From Alphaproteobacteria bacterium (lineage in GTDB: Bacteria > Pseudomonadota > Alphaproteobacteria > SMXP01), in contig SMXP01000066.1 in assembly GCA_004356335.1 (NCBI GenBank), forward strand, positions 1-11,991: a stretch of 11,991 nucleotides of DNA. The letters run 5' to 3'. Both the position numbers and the translations under genes were made by a program. The notes beneath the pieces were generated by a model that saw only the letters and a list, made by a program, of their open reading frames with translations, was not told where the DNA came from and did no database searches. Positions 6,818 to 11,991 of this stretch are shown one piece after another (positions within the stretch are counted from its first letter, which is position 1; every line of letters starts with the position of its first letter).

Positions 6818-7090
6818 ACGGCAGCCTTGGGGACTGAATTGTAAAGGGTTTCGGGCTTTTTGGAGTGACCCGATACGCATGGATCGGATGGCCGGCTGAA
6901 CAGCCGTCAAAGAAAGAGCGTGCTTTGGTAAAGTCCGGTTCAGCTTTCAATACTTAGTTAAGGAACTTAGGTCAAATTAACTTCAGGCTGCATTCCGAAT
7001 CGGTCCCGCTTTGATGGTGGCCGCCAGCATGCCATCCGACTTGATGTAATGCGAGAATGATAGGCGATCACCATGGAAATCAGAAAATCT

Positions 7091-7096
7091 GAGGAG
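7091..7096 (+). promoter_or_regulatory. Strong Shine-Dalgarno (GAGGAG) for the divK leader ORF
   Basis: GAGGAG ends 7 nt before the ATG at 7104. It is the best ribosome binding site in the divK upstream region. It is 42 nt from the divK ATG, too far to serve it directly. Confidence 0.55.
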
Positions 7097-7103
7097 CAGG
7101 AAG

Positions 7104-7142
7104 ATGAAACGAGCGGGGGCTCGAACGAGCGGGGCGTTATGA
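7104..7142 (+). CDS. Putative 12-codon leader ORF overlapping the divK start
   Basis: The ATG at 7104 opens a 12-residue frame (MKRAGARTSGAL) ending in TGA at 7140-7142, which overlaps the divK ATG (7139-7141) as ATGA. It has a strong Shine-Dalgarno at ideal spacing, whereas divK has none. That pattern suggests translational coupling, with the leader delivering ribosomes to divK. The peptide is basic (Lys3 excluded, Lys2, Arg3 and Arg7) and shows no stalling motif I recognise. It could also be chance: the alternative is that divK starts at an in-frame ATG at 7073, adding 22 residues. Confidence 0.4.
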   Translation: MKRAGARTSGAL

Positions 7143-7507
7143 CGAAAACCGTGCTCATCGTTGAAGACAACGAACTTAATATGAAGCTTTTCAATGATCT
7201 CTTGGAAGCTCACGGATATGCCACGTTGCAAGCTCGCGAGGGAATGAGCGCGTTGGCGTTGGCCCGAGAGCATCGGCCTGATCTGATTCTCATGGATATT
7301 CAATTGCCGGAAGTATCCGGACTTGAAGTAACGAAATGGCTTAAAGAGGACGAGGAATTATCGAGTATCCCGGTCATCGCGGTTACGGCTTTTGCCATGA
7401 AAGGCGATGAAGAAAAGATTCGGGAAGGTGGATGCGAAGCTTATATAGCCAAGCCGATCTCAGTCGCCTCGTTCTTAGAAACCGTAAGAAGTTTTCTTGA
7501 CGAATAG
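7139..7507 (+). CDS. divK: Single-domain response regulator DivK
   Basis: A 122-residue stand-alone receiver domain, very close in memory to Caulobacter DivK. The acidic pair is Glu9-Asp10, the phospho-acceptor Asp53 lies in Leu-Met-Asp-Ile-Gln-Leu-Pro-Glu, the switch Thr83 is in Val-Thr-Ala-Phe-Ala-Met-Lys-Gly-Asp90, and Lys105-Pro follows. It has no output domain. DivK is phosphorylated and dephosphorylated by polar histidine kinases and controls DivL-CckA and hence CtrA activity. I chose the ATG giving Met-Thr-Lys, matching the family; an in-frame ATG at 7073 would add a charged 22-residue stretch not seen in homologues I know. There is no Shine-Dalgarno at this start; see the overlapping leader ORF. 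pleD follows after 11 bp. Confidence 0.95.
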   Translation: MTKTVLIVEDNELNMKLFNDLLEAHGYATLQAREGMSALALAREHRPDLILMDIQLPEVSGLEVTKWLKEDEELSSIPVIAVTAFAMKGDEEKIREGGCEAYIAKPISVASFLETVRSFLDE

Positions 7508-7518
7508 TATAGTAACTC

Positions 7519-8892
7519 ATGTCAGCGCGTGTTCTGGTTGTCGATGACGTTCCGGCCAATGTTAAGCTGCTGGAAGCCTTGCTTATGGCCGAGTATTTCG
7601 ACGTTATTTCGGCGACCAACGGCAAAGATGCTCTCGACATGGCGCTCAGTCAGAGTCCCGATATCATACTCCTGGATGTGATGATGCCCGGAATTGATGG
7701 CTTCGAGGTATGCCGTCAACTCAAGGGCCGGGTGGAAACGCGCCACATCCCCGTTATTATGGTCACGGCGCTCGATCAGCAATCCGATCGAGTGAAGGGA
7801 CTTGAGGCGGGGGCCGACGATTTTCTATCTAAGCCGGTGGACGACGTGGCCCTGTTCGCCCGTCTGAAAAGCCTGGTCAGACTCAAGATGTTGACGGACG
7901 AGTTGCGCCTGCGTCACGAAACCGGCCGCTCGATCGGCATCATGGAAGACGAGACCGTTGAGGACTATAGAGAAACCAGCGGCGCCCGTATTCTTGTTGT
8001 CGAAGACCGGCGGCTATACGCGGAAAAAATCTGCACGGCTCTTAACGAAGAATATGACACCACAATGGTGTCGGAGCCGGAGGAGGCGATTCATCAGGTT
8101 GGGTCCAATGATTTTGATCTGGCAATCATTAGTTTGTCTTTACAGAACTGCGATGGCTTGAGGCTTTGCTCGCAGATACGATCGTTAGACGAAACCAGGC
8201 AACTTCCTCTTGTCATCTTGGTAGAGGAAGATGACCGGAATCGCTTGATGCGTGGTCTTGAGATGGGCGTCAACGATTATGTGTTGCGGCCGATCGATCG
8301 CAATGAATTATTGGCCCGAGTGAAAACTCAGATACGAAACAAGAGGTATGCCGAAAAACTGAGGACCGACTTGGAAGCCAGTTTGGAATTGGCGGTGATC
8401 GATCCGCTAACGGGACTCTATAACCGCCGCTATCTTTCGTCACATTTGGGTAACTTGATAAAGAAATCGGCGGAAAATAATCACCCGGTTTCGTTGGTGA
8501 GTATCGACATCGATTTTTTCAAATCGGTCAATGACACCTATGGACACGATGCCGGCGATGAAGTTCTGAAGGAATTCGGACGCCGCTTGGCCAACAATGT
8601 CAGAGGTATGGATCTCGCTTGCCGTATCGGCGGCGAAGAATTCGTCATTGTCATGCCTGAAACCGATATTTCCTTTGCCTATACGATTGCCGAGCGGCTC
8701 CGCGAGGAGGTCGCCGATGTGCCTTTCGAGCTGAGCGCCGGTAAGGGGTCCATTACGGTGACCATTAGCGTTGGCGTGACCGCGGCGGAAGATCCCACCG
8801 AATCGTCATCGTCCCTGCTCAGTCGAGCCGATCAGGCGCTCTACCGTGCCAAGGATGAGGGCCGCAATCGGGTGGTCACCAAAGCCGCCTGA
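7519..8892 (+). CDS. pleD: PleD, two receiver domains plus GGDEF diguanylate cyclase
   Basis: A 457-residue protein with the PleD architecture. The first receiver (about 1-125) has Asp9-Asp10, phospho-acceptor Asp53 and Lys105. A second receiver (about 157-270) is degenerate, with Ser-Leu-Ser-Leu where the acceptor Asp should lie, so it is probably a dimerisation adaptor. The GGDEF domain (about 290-455) has the metal-binding Asp330-x-Asp332-Phe-Phe and an active Gly-Gly-Glu-Glu-Phe (371-375). Arg362-Gly-Met-Asp365, five residues upstream of that, is the RxxD inhibitory site for product feedback. The protein makes c-di-GMP from GTP when phosphorylated. It follows divK by 11 bp with no Shine-Dalgarno, so translation is probably coupled. 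Confidence 0.96.
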   Translation: MSARVLVVDDVPANVKLLEALLMAEYFDVISATNGKDALDMALSQSPDIILLDVMMPGIDGFEVCRQLKGRVETRHIPVIMVTALDQQSDRVKGLEAGADDFLSKPVDDVALFARLKSLVRLKMLTDELRLRHETGRSIGIMEDETVEDYRETSGARILVVEDRRLYAEKICTALNEEYDTTMVSEPEEAIHQVGSNDFDLAIISLSLQNCDGLRLCSQIRSLDETRQLPLVILVEEDDRNRLMRGLEMGVNDYVLRPIDRNELLARVKTQIRNKRYAEKLRTDLEASLELAVIDPLTGLYNRRYLSSHLGNLIKKSAENNHPVSLVSIDIDFFKSVNDTYGHDAGDEVLKEFGRRLANNVRGMDLACRIGGEEFVIVMPETDISFAYTIAERLREEVADVPFELSAGKGSITVTISVGVTAAEDPTESSSSLLSRADQALYRAKDEGRNRVVTKAA

Positions 8893-8982
8893 TCCTACCC
8901 ACCCACCGAACAAGCTTTACAAATTCCATAATTTCTGATTTGATTCTTGGGGGAAGGGCAATTGCGCAAACGCGTTGCCGTT

Positions 8983-9147
8983 ATGGGGGAAAGGTGGGGT
9001 GCGTATCTGCTTAAGCTTATGAAGTAGCTGGCTTTTTTAGGGTTGACGGCTTCCTGCAACGGGCCAGAAAATCAGCGAACCCCGGAAGAATTTGATATCC
9101 CTGCGGTATGCTCAGGTCCGCCGCATCTCCTGAGTCTGCAGGGTTAG
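8983..9147 (+). pseudogene. Possible remnant of a small lipoprotein gene
   Basis: From ATG 8983, after a GGGGGAAGGG stretch some 25 nt upstream, the frame reads 14 codons, then TAG (9025-9027), then a hydrophobic run ending Leu-Thr-Ala-Ser-Cys (lipobox-like) followed by a polar stretch containing Thr-Pro-Glu-Glu-Phe, to TAG at 9145-9147. Read through the first stop it looks like a lipoprotein signal plus a short mature part. I recall DUF3035-type lipoproteins with a Pro-Asp/Glu-Glu-Phe near this place, but the match is far too short to claim. Confidence 0.18.
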
Positions 9148-9210
9148 TGGTCGGCCAGTTTGTTGTTAGAGAGGCCTCCTCTGGCAGCGCGTTTTTAACT
9201 GGTCGGCCAC
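9147..9210. ncRNA. Long RNA-like hairpin, function unknown
   Basis: Arms gtggtcggccagtt (9147-9160) and aactggtcggccac (9197-9210) pair over 14 positions with two G-U wobbles when read on the plus strand. Inside is a second stem, agagg (9170-9174) with cctct (9178-9182) and a 3-nt loop. There is no matching protein, and the promoter is not evident. It could be a structured RNA, a binding site or a mobile palindrome. Confidence 0.3.
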
Positions 9211-9378
9211 ACTTATGAGAGCGCATTCCCGATGCGCCATCGACGGCGTCATTATTGATGAAAATTTTGTTTGGTCGCTCAGGCCACAAATCCGGCCTTG
9301 CCGATCTTGCGCAACCGCCACGGTTGTATACGCCTCAAAGGCAATTGTTTTGTGGGTCTTGTCGACGCGGTTACGTGG

Positions 9379-9546
9379 CTACTTGATTTTACCTTCTTTG
9401 AATTCGACGTGCTTGCGGACAATCGGGTCGTATTTTCTCACGACCATTTTTTCCGTCATGGTGCGCACATTTTTCCTGGTGACGTAGAAAAATCCGGTTC
9501 CCGCCGTGCTGTTGAGTCTGATTTTCACCGTGGTTGTCTTGGCCAT
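9379..9546 (-). CDS. rpmG: 50S ribosomal protein L33
   Basis: A 55-residue protein starting Met-Ala-Lys-Thr-Thr-Thr-Val-Lys-Ile-Arg-Leu and containing Gly-Thr-Gly-Phe-Phe-Tyr-Val-Thr-x-Lys-Asn and Lys-Tyr-Asp-Pro-x-x-Arg-Lys-His-Val. This is the cysteine-free (C-minus) form of L33, which lacks the zinc-binding CxxC pairs and is usual for Proteobacteria. AGGAG is placed about 8 nt upstream of the chosen ATG (9544-9546), which rules out a 9-residue longer start. It lies downstream of rnr on the same strand and converges with pleD. Confidence 0.97.
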   Translation of the reverse strand: MAKTTTVKIRLNSTAGTGFFYVTRKNVRTMTEKMVVRKYDPIVRKHVEFKEGKIK

Positions 9547-9617
9547 GGCCGTCGCTCCTAAAAATCTCATCATTCGCGGGGCCGAATTCAGGACCGGCTG
9601 CAGCGAAGCCCCGCACT

Positions 9618-9722
9618 CTAGGGTCTTTCCGGTTTTGATGGAATCAAAACCTGACCCTAAGTTGTTGTTTTATCGTGTTTCCGGACGGAAAACCGGGTCC
9701 ACTTTTCCTGAAAACACTCTAG
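9618..9722 (+). repeat. Composite double-hairpin repeat (copy 4) between rnr and rpmG
   Basis: The first hairpin has an outer stem agggtc/gaccct and an inner perfect 9-bp stem ggttttgat/atcaaaacc with loop gga (9618-9660). After an AT-rich linker the second has arms gtgtttcc (9675-9682) and gaaaacac (9710-9717), one position unpaired, inner ggaaaa (9687-9692) and ttttcc (9703-9708), ending in ctctag. The second half is nearly identical to that of copy 3; the first half differs in sequence but keeps the same fold and flanking ctag boxes. Confidence 0.88.
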
Positions 9723-9743
9723 TCGGGTCGGCTTTGCTGTCAA
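9716..9743 (-). promoter_or_regulatory. Possible rpmG promoter using the repeat edge as -10
   Basis: On the minus strand a perfect TTGACA (9738-9743) lies 16 nt from TAGAGT (9716-9721), 4 of 6 matches to TATAAT, formed by the ctagag edge of the repeat. It begins just after the rnr stop and about 170 nt before the rpmG ATG. The transcript would carry both hairpins in its leader. Confidence 0.3.
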
Positions 9744-9758
9744 GACCGGCCGCCCGCC

Positions 9759-11991
9759 TTACTTTTTCTTTCGTTTTGCCGCCCTGGTTTTCTTGCCGCT
9801 TGGCGGGCGTTTCCGGCGGGAGATCTTTAGACCATAGGTCGGGGCCGTCAACAGGTCGAAGCGAAGGGCGCCTTTGACCGGCGAGGCTTCTAATAGGCGC
9901 ACGTCGACTGTTTGGCCGAGGCGATAAAGGCCGCCATGTCTGAGCCCGACGAGCGCATGACGTTCGGACTCATGGCGATATCTGTCGTCCGTGAGTGAGC
10001 GCATGGGGACGATACCGTCGGCGCCGGTATCCGCCAGTTTGACAAACAGGCCAAATCGAGTGACACCGGAAATGCGCGCCCTAAAAGTAGCGCCGATGCG
10101 ATCGACCAAATAAGCGGCAAGATACCGGTCAACGCAATCGCGTTCGGCGGCCAGTGCCCGGCGTTCATGGGTCGAGATCAATTCGGCGGTTTGCGATAGC
10201 CGTTCCACCGCCTCATCGGTTAGGCCGTCATCGCCCAATTTTTGGCTGGCAATGAGGGCACGGTGAACGATCAGGTCGGCATAGCGGCGTATGGGAGATG
10301 TAAAATGGGCGTAGCGCCTTAAATTAAGTCCAAAGTGACCCAGGTTTTTTTCGCTGTAGACGGCTTGGCATTGTGTCCTGAGAACGACCTCACCAATCAT
10401 GTCTTCATAATCGGTGCCTTTTGCCTTGCGCAACAACTCGTTGAAATTGCCGGAACGATGTATGCCTCCTTTGGCAAAATTTAGGTCTAAGGATTTGAGA
10501 AAGTCGCGCAAGGCGTCCAGCTTGTCCGCCGGGGGCGGTTCGTGAACGCGATAGATGAGCGGGCTCTGACTGCTCTCCAAAATCTCCGCCGCACAGATAT
10601 TGGCCTGAATCATAAATTCTTCGATCAGTTCGTGAGCGGTTAGGCGGTGCCGGAATTCAATCGATTTTATCGACCCGTCCGGTGCCAGCTCGATCTTATT
10701 TTCAGGCAGATTAAGCTCAAGAGGCGATCGTTTCTTGCGTGCTTTGAGCAATGCAGCATAAGCCGACCACAATGGTTTTAACGTGGAGTCGAGGAGCACC
10801 TCGGTTTGTTGGTCCGGTTGGCCGTCGATGGCGGCTTGCGCCTGCTGATAGGTCAATCGCGCGGCGGATTTCATAAGTCCCCGCATAAATGTGTGGCCGA
10901 TCTTTTTGCCGTCTTTGTCAAAACGCATCCGTACAGCAAGGCAAGCACGCTCAGTATTTGGCTTTAGGGAACACAGATCATTGGATAGTTTTTCCGGCAA
11001 CATGGCGACGACGCGATCAGGGAAGTAAACGGAATTGCTCCGTTCGCGCGCGCCTCTGTCCAATGCACTGCCCGATTTAACAAAATGAGCGACGTCGGAA
11101 ATGGCAACAATGATCACCCAACCCTTGGGGTTTTTCGGGTCCCCATCGGGCTCGGCATAGACTGCATCGTCGAAATCACGTGCGCTCTCGGGGTCAATGG
11201 TGATCAAAGACAAATGACGTAGATCGGTTCGGTCGCCCAAGCCGGGCGGACTTACCTGGGCCGCTTCTTTAAGTTCTGCTTCGGAAAAGTCGGTGGGAAT
11301 GCCGTGGGTATGGATGGCGATCAAACTGACCGACCGTTGATCGGAAATCTTGCCATGAATTTTGCGGACGCGCGCCTTCTTGAGTCCGTATTGGCGTTCG
11401 TTAAGCACTTCCACCGTGACCAGGTCGTTGGCCGTCGCCCCGCCGGAATCATGAGCGGATATGACAAGCTCATGTCTCGATTTGCGGTCGACCGGCTCAA
11501 CCCGCCCGTCATTGGAGTGAGGGCCTGTGCGGTAGACACCCAATATGTGATGGGCGCTTTGCCCTAGCGTTTTGATAAGTGACGCTTCATACACATCATC
11601 GGTGCGTTTCATACGGGCGAGCACCCGGTCGCCTATTCCGAGTGCGGCGCGGATTTGACGGCCATGGCCTTTCCCGGGTGCCAGCATGATCTTGGGCGCG
11701 GCCGTTTCACTTTTCCATTGAACCGGTCGGCAGATCAGTTCGCCATCCGTATCGACATCGATGATTTCGAGCACCGTGACGGCGGGCAAGTCACTGGGAT
11801 CCCTCAATGCTTTGCGGCGGTGCCCCCGTTCGAGCAAACCTTCATCCGCCATGTCCCGAAGAAGGCGTTTGAGTTCCGCGCGCTGGTCTCCTTTGATATT
11901 GAAGGCGCGCGCAAGCTCGCGTTTGCCGATTTTGTTCGGACTTGAACGGATATAATCTAAAATCTCGCGCTTACTAGGGAGAGGCGCCAAG
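9759..11991 (-). CDS. rnr: Ribonuclease R (5' end beyond the window)
   Basis: At least 743 residues. Residue numbers count from the TTG at 11988. The N-terminal part has a winged-helix-like segment (Gly-Lys-Arg-Glu-Leu-Ala-Arg-Ala-Phe, 22-30) and cold-shock-type OB regions. The RNB catalytic domain (about 255-590) carries the metal-binding Asp266-Pro-Glu-Ser-Ala-Arg-Asp272-Phe-Asp274-Asp275 and the signature Phe-Thr-Ser-Pro-Ile-Arg-Arg-Tyr-Ala-Asp-Leu-x-Val-His-Arg. A C-terminal S1 domain (Gly-Val-Thr-Arg-Phe-Gly-Leu-Phe-Val) is followed by a Lys/Arg-rich tail. RNase R degrades structured RNA 3' to 5'. The frame is open to the window edge, and homologues begin a few residues earlier, so the true start is probably outside; TTG at 11988-11990 is only a formal alternative. 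rpmG lies downstream on the same strand. Confidence 0.96.
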   Translation of the reverse strand, partial: LAPLPSKREILDYIRSSPNKIGKRELARAFNIKGDQRAELKRLLRDMADEGLLERGHRRKALRDPSDLPAVTVLEIIDVDTDGELICRPVQWKSETAAPKIMLAPGKGHGRQIRAALGIGDRVLARMKRTDDVYEASLIKTLGQSAHHILGVYRTGPHSNDGRVEPVDRKSRHELVISAHDSGGATANDLVTVEVLNERQYGLKKARVRKIHGKISDQRSVSLIAIHTHGIPTDFSEAELKEAAQVSPPGLGDRTDLRHLSLITIDPESARDFDDAVYAEPDGDPKNPKGWVIIVAISDVAHFVKSGSALDRGARERSNSVYFPDRVVAMLPEKLSNDLCSLKPNTERACLAVRMRFDKDGKKIGHTFMRGLMKSAARLTYQQAQAAIDGQPDQQTEVLLDSTLKPLWSAYAALLKARKKRSPLELNLPENKIELAPDGSIKSIEFRHRLTAHELIEEFMIQANICAAEILESSQSPLIYRVHEPPPADKLDALRDFLKSLDLNFAKGGIHRSGNFNELLRKAKGTDYEDMIGEVVLRTQCQAVYSEKNLGHFGLNLRRYAHFTSPIRRYADLIVHRALIASQKLGDDGLTDEAVERLSQTAELISTHERRALAAERDCVDRYLAAYLVDRIGATFRARISGVTRFGLFVKLADTGADGIVPMRSLTDDRYRHESERHALVGLRHGGLYRLGQTVDVRLLEASPVKGALRFDLLTAPTYGLKISRRKRPPSGKKTRAAKRKKK

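Larger units (their letters stand above)
6575..7103. other. Intergenic region between divergent mak and divK, rich in short inverted repeats
   Basis: About 530 bp with no convincing gene. Visible structure: ccgggt (6625-6630) against acccgg (6662-6667), a ggtcc/ggacc palindrome near 6653, atagcgc (6673-6679) against gcgctat (6686-6692) with a 6-nt loop, and cggct/agccg (6893-6906) with a 4-nt loop. Perfect TATAAT hexamers occur on the plus strand (6638-6643) and on the minus strand (6670-6675), but neither has a good -35 at normal spacing. The minus one is 96 nt from the mak ATG. No tRNA or riboswitch is recognised. Confidence 0.5.
8893..9378. other. Gene-poor region between convergent pleD and rpmG
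   Basis: About 490 bp. It holds a possible decayed reading frame (8983-9147), a long hairpin (9147-9210) and a small hairpin gcgcat/atgcgc (9221-9237) whose left side, agagcgcattc, matches the edge of repeat copy 1. A minus-strand open frame (9017-9289) starts at TTG, runs through both hairpins and resembles no family. A T6 run at 9033-9038 has only a 4-bp stem before it, so I see no clear pleD terminator. Confidence 0.5.

Noticed and set aside
7073..7138. Longer DivK with 22 extra N-terminal residues
   Set aside because: DivK homologues start at Met-Thr-Lys; the extension is not family-like and a better explanation for the region is the leader ORF. Not fully excluded.
6575..7138. tRNA, riboswitch or small RNA gene in the mak-divK gap
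   Set aside because: No cloverleaf, T-loop or known riboswitch core found by eye; only short hairpins.
9017..9289. Minus-strand open frame of 90 codons downstream of rpmG
   Set aside because: It starts at TTG without a ribosome binding site, runs through two hairpins, and its product resembles no family and has no domain pattern.
1..11991. Defence system, toxin-antitoxin pair, prophage, IS element or CRISPR array
   Set aside because: All sizeable genes are recognised housekeeping families; no transposase, integrase, evenly spaced direct repeats or two-gene toxin module is visible.

Overview
The window reads as a chromosomal housekeeping segment of an alphaproteobacterium. The evidence is the divK-pleD pair beside rpmG and rnr, an EipB/DUF1849 envelope protein, a DUF482 FemAB-like protein, a DinB with the N-terminal cysteine-ribbon extension seen in that class, and four copies of a palindromic intergenic repeat of a kind I associate with alphaproteobacterial genomes. 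I cannot place it to order level. There are no signs of a phage, IS element, CRISPR array, tRNA or rRNA.

Layout. (1) Positions 90-3312 hold four minus-strand genes that may be one loose operon, in transcription order: a D-isomer 2-hydroxyacid dehydrogenase, a RidA-family protein, a DUF482/FemAB-like protein and a HIT-family hydrolase. The last two are separated by 2 bp. (2) A plus-strand EipB-like gene (3425-4285), here with a lipobox, converges on the minus-strand pair mak-dinB (6574 down to 4329). The pair overlaps by ATGA. A 106-nt double-hairpin repeat lies between the convergent ends; it supplies the stop codon of eipB and encodes the last 19 residues of DinB. (3) After about 530 bp of regulatory-looking DNA comes divK-pleD on the plus strand, the polarity/c-di-GMP signalling pair. 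It is preceded by a 12-codon leader ORF with a strong Shine-Dalgarno whose stop overlaps the divK start. (4) About 490 bp without a convincing gene (8893-9378) holds a possible gene remnant and a long RNA-like hairpin. (5) On the minus strand, rnr (RNase R, 5' end outside the window) is followed by rpmG, with a second double-hairpin repeat in between.

Functionally the segment mixes cell-cycle control (DivK, and PleD making c-di-GMP), translation and RNA turnover (L33, RNase R), translesion synthesis (DinB), envelope maintenance (EipB-like, possibly DUF482) and small-molecule metabolism (sugar kinase, 2-hydroxyacid dehydrogenase, RidA, HIT). I found no candidate for a new multi-gene system. 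The most informative unusual features are the repeat family (paired-arm covariation across copies, intrusion into gene ends) and the leader ORF coupled to divK.
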